DNA of 64,000 nt from Flabesymbios commensalis. Its lineage: Eukaryota; Annelida; Polychaeta; Terebellida; Flabelligeridae. The translations under genes were made by a program, and so were the position numbers. The notes under the pieces were generated by a model, which was given only the letters and a program-made list of their open reading frames with translations, had not been told where the DNA came from and did not search any database. This document shows positions 35,110 through 45,364 of this stretch, one piece after another. The stretch is taken from contig OZ024909.1 in the NCBI GenBank assembly GCA_964017125.1, forward strand, positions 71,549,427 to 71,613,426, written 5' to 3'. The first letter of the stretch is position 1. Each line of letters opens with the position of its first letter.

Positions 35110-36325
35110 TAGATTGATACAGTGAGCTGACTACATTCATACAGTGAGCTGACTACATTGATACAGTGAGCTGACTACATTAATACAGTGAGCTGACTAT
35201 ATTGATACAGTGAGCTGACTACATTAATACACTGAGCTGACTACTTTGATACAGTTGACTGACTACATTAATACAGTGAGCTGACTATATTGATACAGTA
35301 AGCTGACTACATTGATACAATAAACTGACTATATTGATGCAGTGAGTTGACTACATTGATACAGTGAGCTGACTACATTAATGCAGTGAGCTGACTACAT
35401 TGATACAGTCAGTTGACTACATTGATACAGTGAGCCGACTACATTAATGCATTGAGCTGACTACATTGATACAGTGAGCTGACTACATTGATACAGTGAG
35501 CTGACTACAATATTACACTGAGCTGACTACATTGATAAAGTGAGCTCACTACATTGATACAGTGAGCTGACTACATTAATACACTGAGCTTACTACATTG
35601 ATACAGTTGGCTGACTACATTGATACAGTGAGCTGACTACATTGATACAGTGAGCTGACTATATTGATACAGTGAGCTGACTATATTGATACAGTGAGCT
35701 GACTATATTGATACATCTAGCTGACTACATTGATACAGCTAGCTGACTACATTGATACAGTGAGCTGACTACATTGATACAGTTGGCTGACTACATTGAT
35801 ACAGCTAGCTGACTACATTGATACAGTGAGCTGACTACATTGATACAGTGAGCTGACTACATTGATACAGTGAGCTGACTATATTGATACAGTAAGCTGA
35901 CTACATTGATACAATAAACTGACTATATTGATGCAGTGAGCTGACTACATTGATACAGCGAGCTGACTACATTAATGCAGTGAGCTGACTACATTGATAC
36001 AGTGAGTTGACTAAATTGATACAGTGAGCTGACTACATTAATACACTGAGCTGACTACATTGATACAGTGAGCTCACTCCATTGATACAGTGAGCTGACT
36101 ACATTGATACAGTGAGCTGACTACATTGATGCAGTGAGCTGACTACATTGATACAGTGAGCTGACTACATTGATACAGTAAGCTGACTACATTGATACAG
36201 TGAGCTCACTACATTGATACAGTGAGCTCACTACATTGATACAGTGAATTGACTACATCGATACAGTGAGCTAACTACATTGATACAGTAAGCTCACTAC
36301 ATTGATCATGTTGATACAGAAAGCT
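35110..36325. repeat. 22-bp-unit satellite array
   Basis: About 55 tandem units built on GATACAGTGAGCTGACTAC. Variant sets (AGTAAGCTGACTACATTG followed by ATACAATAAACTGAC) occur at about 35300 and again at about 35890, so blocks of units have been copied. The period equals that of the 15.1-kb array but the sequence is unrelated. Confidence 0.96.
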
Positions 36326-37235
36326 GATTACGAGAGGTCTAGAATTCACAAACACATTGCATGGATTGCGAAATATTTTGCCAAGAGATATGCCTGGACA
36401 TGTATGGATATTAGTAGCTTACTCTAAAGCCACTCAGAATGATGACATCAATTTTCGCTTTAAATTGTGTAATGTTGTAGTGCATCCCACAGATAAATAT
36501 TTCAATTTTTTCACATTTTCAGATTTTCAAAAACATTTCTTAGTATATATAACGATATTTATAAAATTCCAGCAATAACCCAAACATACAATGTATTGAC
36601 CTAAAGGATGGTTGAATGGTAGCACAGCATTGGGCCACAAGTTGATGCCGTCGGCCCAGCGTTGAGCAGAACATCGGTGCTGGGGAGATCCCACCTCCGA
36701 AAATCGCGTTCCCAGACCAATAAACGGTGGCGGCTATTGATGCAAAAAGGTGTTTGCTTTGATCATGCCGTCTAAGATGGTGGATATCTGCGGCAGTTTT
36801 GTTTGACAATTAACTATTGGGATATCGCGTCTTGTTGAAGTTGAGAGTTATATTTGATTTCCAGTATTTTGTTTGCCTACCAGCCTGTTGTGTTTCTTTT
36901 CAATCGACTTTTTCATTCTGGTGCTGGTTTGTGTGGTTTCCTTGCCCTATTTTTTATTTGTGTCAGGTCTGCCATTGACAGACAAGCCGCACATTGCACC
37001 AGCTGCCCACCTTTATCCCACAGACCTATTCAAACTGAAGTATATGGCAGTGAAGAAATAGATCTAAACCGAATTTAATAATGATGATTATACATGATTG
37101 ATATCACATTTTATCCTTAACATGTTTGAAAGCTGTGGTATGTTTGGCTCTTTGTACAATTAAAATAACAGGGGTCAGTAGAAAACATAAATTGTTAACT
37201 AACAACTTAATAACGAATATAATCGTGACCGACGG
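36326..37235. other. Unassigned DNA with a P fragment
   Basis: A P fragment lies at about 36628-36668 (CAGCATTGGGCCACAAGTTG, GTCGGCCCAGCGTTGAGC). Short frames near 36854-37078 have no recognised motif. Confidence 0.45.
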
Positions 37236-37474
37236 TTAACTCGACGGGGTCGACTTTAGACGTCAGAATCTGACGTCTGTAGACGTCAGATTTTGACGTC
37301 TAAAGTCGATCCCCGCACTGTAAGAGTAGAAATATTTATAACGGTCGTAGACCCATAACATAGGTATTCAAATGAAGCGAAAAGAGCTAACTAAATCATT
37401 TATACTGATTTCAAATTGAAAAAAAAACCGTGGTCCATGGTTTATACAAAGCAATTCAGCGCTTTGAGGTTTAA
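37236..37474 (-). mobile_element. Family A hairpin MITE
   Basis: The left end TTAACTCGACGGGGTCGAC is altered. The palindrome GTCAGAATCTGACGTCTG / TAGACGTCAGATTTTGACG is intact. The right side has ACCCATAACATAGGTATT, GGTCCATGGTTTATAC and ends AATTCAGCGCTTTGAGG. TTAA is at both edges. Confidence 0.88.
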
Positions 37475-37655
37475 AGTGTCATGTCTCTGGCATATAACCC
37501 TTCGTCCTCTAGAGACCCCAACAACATGAGACGTCTACTTTTTGTTCATGCTGAGATCTTATATTGACCTAGATTCAAAACAATTCGCAATCAATTTACA
37601 TTTCACATTTGATCATAGCTCGTGCCGGTTTCTGTCGTACTGTGATTTCTTTTAA

Positions 37656-37850
37656 ACTCTCTTCCTGCTGATCATGACTATTGTCGTTTTTAATCTGTTT
37701 TATTAGTCGACCAAATCACTGTTATCGGGAATGAAATATGTGTCTAAACATTATGACTTACAAATATTTGTGCTTGAAGTGAGCAGATATGACTAATTTT
37801 TATCAACTTGAAGTTGTGGGTGAAAATATAAATAAATGAACTACGTAAAG
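37656..37850 (+). mobile_element. Family B MITE, hairpin collapsed
   Basis: CTTCCTGCTGATCATGAC, TTTTATTAGTCGACC, AATCACTGTTATCGGGAATG, then only one hairpin arm (CAACTTGAAGTTGTGGGTG). The right terminal repeat is gone. Confidence 0.7.
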
Positions 37851-37925
37851 GCAGAGCGGGAGGCGAACCCACGAGCACCTGCGTCATAGACGGTAACGCT
37901 TAGCCACTACATCAGAGCCACTGTC
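37851..37925 (-). repeat. tRNA-derived SINE head
   Basis: On the minus strand, GGCTCTGATGTAGTGGCTAA and a B box GGGTTCGCCTCCC lie about 32 bp apart, as in the SINE family's first tRNA-like unit. The acceptor-stem ends do not pair, so it is unlikely to be a functional tRNA gene. The rest of the SINE is missing. Confidence 0.55.
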
Positions 37926-39552
37926 CTCTACACCAGCTGGATGCAGTATTTATAGTATTCTTATGTTCTCTTTTTCCCATATCAAATGTTTAATCAGCTA
38001 AGCATCTTTGGAAAAAAAGCCAAACCACACCAACAATTTTGCGAAGAAGCAATTTGAGTTAGTTTGAGTTGCAGGATGTGGCTAGGTTACTTGTATTAGC
38101 TGTGGGTAGCGTGATCTATGACATTATAGACACATGAAGAATATGGCTTTCAGTCCAGTTTGACAATGACATATAGTATAGTGAATATGTCCGCAGCAGG
38201 GGTGTATATGTGACGATATTAGAACCATCAATCTTAGGACAGCACTGTCTGGATTAGCCTGATATTTCTATCAGCCATCATCCATTATGGATGATGCTGC
38301 AGACTTCCTCTTGTGGGTACTGTGAGGCAGGAAACACAGGTAAGAGAAGATGGATTGAACGTTAGCACCAGTCCTGTAGTTACATGAAAAGATGATGAAA
38401 GGATGATATGAAAGGACTAACGAACAAACAAATGGGAAAAACGCATTAACGAAGGAGCGAACTAACGTATGAACTAGTGGGCAAATAAACACGAAAGAAC
38501 AAGCAAACGAACCGGCAAATGACAGGGCTCAGTGAGTCGCAATTTAAATATTCTGGGTAAAACAGTTTGCCCCATAAGCTTAATGATTTTATTCTAGATC
38601 AAGCCACATTATATTCAGTGATGATCTAGTAATCTTTATACAACCAGAGATATTCCTTGTAAAATGAGAGAAATATATTTTTAAACTAAATTAAGCTTTA
38701 GAATATCACGAGAACACCCGTTTCTAAATGTATCAAAACATGTTTTCACTGTTCGCTGAGGCGGCCTAATCGGTCAGTATTTGTAACCCCCTCCGCTCAC
38801 CTTTTCTTGCCCTGGACCTGGTCGGCCACCGGTATGGTGTTATGACATGAATAAAGCTAATGCTCAGACAAGCAATTCCATCAGATTTTCTGGTTGGAAT
38901 GATTGCTGCAAGCAGGGACCTGCCATTACTTGACCGCCAATGGGGCTTACATGTCCCTCAGAGAGTATCTTCCCTCATATCGTACTCCAGCTGGAACGAG
39001 GCACGAGTCTCAGGTGATTCAATGCTGGACCAGTGTGTTACATTCTGGCACAGCATTTTGCCAACGGTAGACACACGTATCATGTCAATTGGGATTGCTC
39101 CACGTGGATAAATTGTGTAATAACCCGCTATCTTATCCTCAGAAGAGACATTATTGTACAGTGATATTATAGTCATAGTTTTTACGGAGGTTGTATTTTT
39201 CCGCCAATGAGAGTAGTATCTTTGAAGCCATCCTAATTAAACTATTCATGCGAAACAAAACAAGGAATACAGTAAATCCTCCGACTTATCATTGCTTTAA
39301 AAAATATCTAACGGTAATGCGTTTTTGAGTCAAATATAGGCATAATCAATGAAACTCGCAATAAATTATTTTTATTTTTAAACATCAAGATTTGTAAATG
39401 TTTGTTCTTAAATTTCCTTTTGTTCTTAAAATTTACATAAATTAACTCAGCATGATAAGAGTAATAGCTCTTTTTGAAAGACGAAAATACACGGTTTCAG
39501 AATCGCAATGTTATTTCTTTTTTCTTTTTTTTGTGGCATCTTACCGTGAGCT
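37926..39552. other. Unassigned DNA
   Basis: The largest stretch without an identified repeat outside the arrays. A cryptic simple repeat of AACGAAC / AAACAAAT-type words lies at about 38415-38515. Plus-strand frame 38860-39111 (83 codons) shows no recognised motif and no splice framing. No convincing gene. Confidence 0.4.
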
Positions 39553-39854
39553 CTTAAAGGTGATCTATCACCCCTTATAATATGGTATGAATAATTATGT
39601 CCTTATATGGGGTGATTGGCTATCATGTGACCCTCTTAGAGGGTCACATGATAGCCAATCACTCCATATATGGGGGTGATTGGCTATCATGTGACCCTCT
39701 CAGAGGGTCACATGATAGCCAATCACCCTCTCAGAGGGTCACATGATAGCCAATCACTCCATATAAGGAAACACTTGTGCCCCATCTTGTGGGAGCTTAT
39801 TTATTTGTCACAAATTTATTCCTACTATATAGGGGGTGATAGATCTCCTTTAAG
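39553..39854. mobile_element. TTAA MITE with stacked palindromes
   Basis: The ends are TTAAAGGTGATCTATCACC and the mirrored GGTGATAGATCTCCTTTAA, so TTAA is duplicated at both sides. Inside, GATTGGCTATCATGTGACCC and its complement alternate three times around CTCTTAGAG / CTCTCAGAG, forming nested hairpins at about 39616-39758. The length is about 300 bp with no frame. TTAA plus inverted ends fits a piggyBac-type mobiliser (inference). Confidence 0.85.
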
Positions 39855-39907
39855 TTGTATGTATGTCAGCTACGAGTTTATATATTATCAAAATAATTTG
39901 ATTAATA

Positions 39908-40185
39908 AGGCCACCTTTGTGAACAAATAAGCTAAATTAGGCCAGGAGAACCGGAGGATGGTGAGGTGAATTAGATGACACTGCCCTCCAGCTCAAAATT
40001 GGAGCCCAGGCGGTCTGGGACCGTATAAACTACCTCTCGGTCAGGGATCTGCTGAATCTTCACGAGAAAGCGGAGTAAAACACTTTTTAGTTTTTTTGAA
40101 ACCTGAATGCCAGAGTGGGGTTCAAACCCGCAATCTCCGACTTACCAGTCAGGCAGTTTTAACCACTGCACTAGCCCCTCCCCCT
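39908..40185 (-). mobile_element. Dimeric tRNA-derived SINE, tail-truncated
   Basis: Minus-strand copy: the head has TGCAGTGGTTAAAAC and B box GGGTTTGAACCC, then the AAACAAAAA-type linker, the second unit (GACCGAGAGGTAGTTTA, CTGGGCTCCAATTTTGAGC) and CTCCTGGCCTAATTTAGC. The terminal ATTCATTTCA repeat is absent. No target duplication was identified. Confidence 0.8.
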
Positions 40186-40206
40186 TCAGCACCTGAGGGA
40201 ATCGTC

Positions 40207-40320
40207 CCAGCAAACGCGATACTATCTCTCAATGCTGGTTTAATGTTGGGCCAGCCTTGCAGACGCTGTACCGACAATAAACCGACATTGGAAGACGATA
40301 TCGTAGGATGATGTTAAATA
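40207..40320. mobile_element. Family P MITE
   Basis: CCCAGCAAACGCGATAC at the left, AATGCTGGTTTAATGTTGGG, GCAGACGCTGTACCG and ATAAACCGACATTGG inside, and a degraded right end (GACGATATCGTAGG). Confidence 0.65.
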
Positions 40321-40617
40321 TAGGCTTACAGTATAATACGGACTGTTGATCTTTTTGCGTCATTTAACTGCTGGCGCTGCTGGGTGCTCGCTGATGAGAA
40401 GCAAAGGAGAAATGTATAAAAACACGGCTCATTAGGTGATGTTTTCTGGATGAGATTGATGCGGCATGCCTCTCTGTTATCCACGATCGCTGCCGTGTCA
40501 GATCAATACGATAATGGCCCAGAGTGGCCCATTTTCATCAACTGTTTGTCGTTTAGTGTACCCTAACTCGTATGTGTGACTCCACCTATGTACTCAGTCA
40601 CCAACCCAGCCATGAGA

Positions 40618-40863
40618 TTAACCCTTTAACCGCTGGTGCCGCATATATTCGGGTTTTCATTTTTAATTAGCACATAAGGTACCACCTTTTAGACATGTTA
40701 AAGATAAAATGTGACATCAATCAGCAATATTTGAAAACAGTTGATCTCCATTTTGTCAAATCTGAATAATTTTCACTCACCTGAAGTTGTGGATCGCGTC
40801 AGCGAGACACAACTTCAAGTAGGTGAAAATTCAGATTGAATAATTTGGCGGTCAAAGGGTTAA
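40618..40863 (+). mobile_element. Family B' TTAA hairpin MITE, full length
   Basis: The ends are TTAACCCTTTAACCGC and GGCGGTCAAAGGGTTAA, inverted and bounded by TTAA. The hairpin CACCTGAAGTTGTGG / CACAACTTCAAGTAGGTG around ATCGCGTCAGCGAGA matches family B, while the left half (ATATATTCGGGTTTTCA, GACATGTTAAAGATAAA) does not. It therefore shares only the hairpin module and ends with family B. Remnants lie at 29600, 33990 and 58990. Confidence 0.85.
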
Positions 40864-40873
40864 CCCAAAGCTA

Positions 40874-41164
40874 GAACACACCACTACATTATTTGCTTTG
40901 TCCACCACCACATTCTAAGCCGGGAATGGAGAGTTATTGTTGATCAAGTACAAACCAATAATAATCATGGTAGGACTATGGTGCTATAATCAGTCAGGCG
41001 TGACCGAGCTGTTGTTTATGAGGGATCCCCATTATGGTCGGATGTGGTTTAAGTCTGTTAAAACCCTCGGAGCTCTACATTCTTATCTGTGGAAAGGGCC
41101 TCGGCCTTCGGCCTTGGCCTTTTCCACAGCTAAGAATGTAGAGCTCCTCGGGCTTTAGCCTATG
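40874..41164 (+). mobile_element. Family D repeat
   Basis: AACACACCACTACATTATTT, CCGGGAATGGAGAGTTATTG, AATCAGTCAGGCGTGACC, then the large hairpin GAGCTCTACATTCTTATCTG ... CAGCTAAGAATGTAGAGCTC and an end CTTTAGCCTATGC. It starts 11 bp after the family B' element. The shared open frame (73 codons from 40937) is intact here. Confidence 0.78.
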
Positions 41165-41274
41165 CAACAGTGGTGTTGACGATCGTAGTGTTTCTGCACT
41201 TCTAAATAATTGACTAATAGATGTGTTACTAGGACATAGCAGTTATCAGGTTTTAGTTATGGTGTTTTAGCTAT

Positions 41275-41880
41275 AGTTATAGTTATGGTGTATTTATAAA
41301 GCGCCAATTCTCAAATGACTCAAGGGCGCTCTCATCACAATGAATTTCAAATTGTATAACAAATGTTGGTAGGCTTTGCGGAACATGTGCGTTTTTATTT
41401 TTTTCCTGAATTCAGTGTAGTCTGATATCATTCTGAGTTCTTCGGGGAGAGAGTTCCACAGTTTTGGGACAGCTATTGTAAAAGCCCGATTCTAAGATGT
41501 CGACTTGAATCGAGGTAGTTGCAGCAGGAAGGCTCCTCTGCCCAAGCGGAGTTCCCTTTTTGATCTGTAACGATCCACCAGCGTACACAAGTAGCTAGGG
41601 GCCGTGTAGTGCACAGCCTGAAATGCAAGTGTTAGTGCAGCCAGTGAAGTTACGTCATAACAGGGGATATGTGCTATCGCCATGGGGTACATATGTCACT
41701 AACTGAGCGGGCGAATTTTGCACACGCTGCAACCTTGAAATTTGTCCTTGTGGGAGGCCTAGAAGCAGGGCATTACAATAATCCAGCCAAGACAAGCAGC
41801 TGTGTAGCAGTCAGAGTAAGGCAGCGTCTGACACGGCGAATGTTTCGTAGCTAAAATAGCTTGACTGACATAATTTACTG
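41275..41880. repeat. Dispersed repeat of a type widespread in animals
   Basis: TATTTATAAAGCGCCAATTC ... CTCAAGGGCGC, then AGTTCCACAGTTTTGGGAC, AGCCTGAAATGCAAG and GGGCATTACAATAATCCAGC in that order. I recall this succession (cell-of-origin unclear, apparently repeat-derived) from many fish and invertebrate genomes, but cannot assign it to a named family from memory. A second copy in the window is at 45365-46110. Frames across it are short. Confidence 0.5.
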
Positions 41881-42244
41881 ATATGATCAGGTTAAATTAA
41901 ATATTGTTACAGCATTTATCATGAAAATGGTTGATGGTTGAATTTAATGGTTTTGTCAACTGGAAAATGAACCTTAAAATGCATGACGTGTCTACATGCA
42001 GAGTAATTGGCTGCATGTGCGCAAAAGAAAGGACATTTATTTCGCGCTGGAATTTTAGATAATTTTATCATAGTATGCTCTGAAAACATGGGACTGCTTC
42101 GCAGTGTACAGCAGCTTTACGAAATAACGAATACAATAAACAAATTGCCAAACAATGCATAAAAAACGAAAATGTTTAATTGCGACATGGCAAAACAACG
42201 GAATGGTGAGATGAAACAACGGAACTGCGAAGCAAAAAAGGGCG

Positions 42245-43165
42245 ATTCAAAGTTCTAATAGTAAAATCTAATGTTCATGGGTCGATAGCACACCGAATCA
42301 AACAGAGCACGTTATATACTATATATAGTAAAATTAATAATCTTGGGCCGATATGACATAAAATCAAAAAGAACATGTGATATACTATTATAGTAAAACC
42401 TAATGTTCATGAATTGAAAGGATACTAAGCTAAATAAAACATGATATATACACATACCACAACAGCCTCGTGTATGCTCTAGAGAGGTCTGGGGGGAGCA
42501 TATCTCGGCGCAAATTTGATTGTATTTTTATTCTCGGAACCCTGAACAGGGAGGGGGCGGGGGGGATGGTAGCACGGCGGCGCCTTCCCTTTGATCCGTT
42601 ACTGGCTGGGCTGAAAGTACACTAAATCATATAAAACATTTCTAATGTTCTTAGACTAAAATGAAACTGAGTCATATAGAGCGTGTTATATGGTATTTCA
42701 GTGAAAATTATTGTTTCTGGACTGTTGAAGCACACCACTACATTATTTTCTTTATCCGACCACAACATTCTAAGCCTGTTTTTGTTTTATTAAGGACAGA
42801 CCAATTATCATGGTATGTCTATGATGCTATAATCAGTCAGGCGCGACCGAACTGTTGATTTCGAGGGATCCTCATTATGGTCGGATGTGTTTTAAGTCAG
42901 TTAAAACCCTCGGAGCTCTACATTATTAGCTTTGAAAAGGGCATCGGCCCTTTTCAAAGCTATGAATGTAGAGCTCCTCGGACTTTATTCTATACTTAGG
43001 GGACACTAAGTAAAATCTAACGCACTGAGCTAATATGACACCGCATGAAGTAGGGCATGTTATATAATATTCTAAAGCCTCTTAATACAATATTGTTAAA
43101 CCGTGTACTACTTGGTTAATGGGACAATATATCAAATAGAGCACTTTATATAAGCCCACATTAAA
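42245..43165. repeat. Degenerate about 66-bp tandem repeat split by a family D element
   Basis: AGTAAAATCTAATGTTCATG ... GAGCACGTTATATACTAT recurs with decay at 42257, 42325 and 42390. Related units (CTAATGTTCTTAGAC ... GAGCGTGTTATATGG) appear at 42630-42700 and, beyond the D element, at 43010-43160 (GGGCATGTTATATAATATTC). Confidence 0.6.
42729..42996 (+). mobile_element. Family D repeat
   Basis: CACACCACTACATTATTTTC, AATCAGTCAGGCGCGACC, GGATGTGTTTTAAGTCAG, a hairpin GAGCTCTACATTATTAGC ... GCTATGAATGTAGAGCTC, ending TTTATTCTATAC. It lies inside the degenerate 66-bp repeat. Confidence 0.75.
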
Positions 43166-43436
43166 CGACCGTCTACCACTTTGTGTCAAGTAGATTCAGC
43201 AACCATCAGAGCTGTGGTGTAATAATCCTTTTCACGGCCCGGTCAGTATTATAGAGAGATATGAGGATCAGATAATATATGGACTCCATCTAGGAAGTGA
43301 TTCTATCTTGCCGCAGTTGTCATCTTGTGGCAATCAATCCGTACATATCTGCAGCATGAGATAGAGAAATCGTATCTGTATAGACATTAACCTTCTCATC
43401 TACTAAATAATACTCTGCGTAGGGCTACTACTACCA

Positions 43437-43682
43437 TTAACCCTTACAACGCTGAATTATTTGTGTATAAGCCATGGAGACCAAAGGTTTTTCAATTTGA
43501 AATAATCATAAATTTCTTACTTAGCTCTATCTGATTTATTTAAATACATATGTCATGGGTCTACGACCATTACAAATATGTTTACTCTTACAGCGCCGGG
43601 ATAAACTTTTGTCTTCAGAATCTGACGTCTGAAGACGTCAGATTCTGACGACTAAAGTCGATCCCCGCGCCGTCAGGGTTAA
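43437..43682 (+). mobile_element. Family A hairpin MITE inside a 50-bp direct duplication
   Basis: TTAACCCTTACAACGCTG to CGCGCCGTCAGGGTTAA, with the full internal order and an intact palindrome (CAGAATCTGACGTCTGAAG). It is bracketed by direct copies of about 51 bp (43386-43436 and 43678-43728, each with TTCTCATCTAC and AAATAATAC blocks). This is far longer than the TTAA target duplication expected for the family. Confidence 0.9.
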
Positions 43683-44084
43683 CATTCTCATCTACAAAAT
43701 AATACAGTGTGTAGGGCAATTACTATGGCTTTTGAAGTAAAACATCGCTAATGTTTTAGTAAAACATAGAAGCTTACTCAGACCATGGAATCAAGATCTT
43801 TAGAATCTGACATTTCACGACCGCTTGTTCACTCGTTGTGCACTGCTCTGTAACACCATATGCAGTAACTGATTAAAATATACTGCATTTTGCTTTGCCC
43901 GGCAATATATATATATATAGTATAGACGACATGGAAATGAGCTTATAATTTGTATGATGCAACATGTACCAGGAGACCTTTAGGATTAGATAAACTCTCA
44001 TATTTTAAAATGGCAGCTATCATGACAAAGCGCTGACAAATATAATGCTGTATCTTCAAAGCTATGTGTACAGTCAAACTCCAT

Positions 44085-44312
44085 ATAAGATAAAGCCCGA
44101 GGATTTCTTCATTCTTAGCTGTGAAAAAGGTCTGAGGTCGAAGGCCGAGGGCTTTTTCACAGCTAAGAATGTAGAACTCCATGACCTAAAACACATCCGA
44201 ACATAATGAGGATCCATCATAATCAACAGCTGGGTCACACCTGACTGATTAAAATACAATAGGCCTACCATGATAATTGGCCTGTATTTGGGTAACAATA
44301 ACTCTCCATTCC
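44085..44312 (-). mobile_element. Family D repeat, inverted neighbour
   Basis: Minus-strand copy: AAAGCCCGAGGATTTCTTC, the hairpin (TTCTTAGCTGTGAAAAAGG ... CTTTTTCACAGCTAAGAATG), AACACATCCGAACATAATG, up to AATAACTCTCCATTCCC. The first about 40 bp of the family is missing. It abuts the plus-strand copy at 44313. Confidence 0.72.
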
Positions 44313-44508
44313 CTCTCTTTGTCCGACCACTACATTCTAAGACGGGAATGGCTAGTTATTGTTGACCTGGTACAGACCCATTATCATGGTAGGCATTTGA
44401 TATTATCATATTATTATTATATAGTATATATATTATAATATGGTCATAAAAGCCTCGGCCTTTTCCACAGCTGAGAATGTAAAGCTCCTCGGGCTTTATC
44501 CTTTACGA
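44313..44508 (+). mobile_element. Family D repeat with internal AT-rich replacement
   Basis: TTTGTCCGACCACTACATTC, TTATTGTTGACCTGGTACAG, then an AT-rich stretch (TATTATTATATAGTATATA) replaces the middle, followed by CTCGGCCTTTTCCACAGC and GGGCTTTATCCTTTACG. Head to head with the preceding D copy. Confidence 0.68.
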
Positions 44509-44689
44509 AAAGCCTATGTAAAAGAAGTGAGCTGCGGCGTGATGGGGCCACACATACTGGTAGTCTTGAGTGTTCTTTGTGGGAGCAAGGAGGTTATTAT
44601 ATGGTTGTGGGACCCACAGTTGATTCATGTCACCTTAGCGTTCACTTTTTAGATGCATACAGGGGGCTTATCAACTCCTAGAGGTACCG

Positions 44690-44750
44690 CGGTGATTGTC
44701 CATTTGAAGTGCTTTGGGTGGATGTCTCGTGTTTGCTAGGAAGTACACTA
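44690..44750. repeat. Family P right-end fragment
   Basis: TGGATGTCTCGTGTTTGC followed by TAGGA preserves the family's right terminal sequence; the core is missing. Confidence 0.5.
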
Positions 44751-44916
44751 GAAACACGTACCCTTCTAAACAGTGGCATCTCTTTTAGGATCTGAAATCA
44801 TAGAAGCTGAAGGTAGACACTAAAAATCATGTTTCACAGTCGCCATATATAAAGATGAAATGAAATGTGCTAAACATTATAGCCATAATACATGATAAAA
44901 ACGGACTTTTTTCCTA

Positions 44917-45154
44917 TTAACCCTTTTTCTGCTACTCACGACTATTGTCGTTTTAAATATGTTTTATTAGTCGACCAAATCAATGTTATTGGGAATGGAA
45001 TATGTGTCTAGACATCAAGATTTGCAAATAATTGTGCTTAAATTAAACAAATATTAGTAATTTACCACCACTTGAGGTTGTGGATCGCGGTAGCGAGACA
45101 CAATTTCAGGTGGGTGGAAATTTAAATAAATTTGCTTAGCAGGATAAGGGTTAA
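44917..45154 (+). mobile_element. Family B hairpin MITE, full length
   Basis: TTAACCCTTTTTCTGC to AGCAGGATAAGGGTTAA. The internal order is CACGACTATTGTCGTTTTAA, TTTTATTAGTCGACCAAATC, GTGCTTAAATTAAACAAAT, then the hairpin CCACTTGAGGTTGTGG / CACAATTTCAGGTGGG. Its right TTAACCCTT is shared with the adjoining family A copy. Confidence 0.88.
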
Positions 45155-45297
45155 CCCTTTCAGTGCGGAGACCGACTTCAGATCTAAAGTCGATCGCGTA
45201 CTGAAAGTAAAGTATATATAATTAAATGGCGGTAGACCCATAATATGGGTATTCAAATGAAGCGGATAGAGCTAACTAAGACATTTATAATGATTTT
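45151..45297 (-). mobile_element. Family A MITE, hairpin mostly lost
   Basis: It starts TTAACCCTTTCAGTGCGG within the shared TTAA of the preceding B copy. The palindrome is reduced to ACTTCAGATCTAAAGTCG. ACCCATAATATGGGTATTC and TTTATAATGATTTTGTCAC follow, and the far end is missing. Confidence 0.8.
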
Positions 45298-45364
45298 GTC
45301 ACATTTGTGTATGCTTATAAAATACATTACATCAAACACATACGATATCCAGCTATAATTATTT

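Noticed and set aside
37851-37925. Minus-strand tRNA gene
   Set aside because: No cloverleaf with a paired acceptor stem could be drawn; it is better explained as a SINE head.
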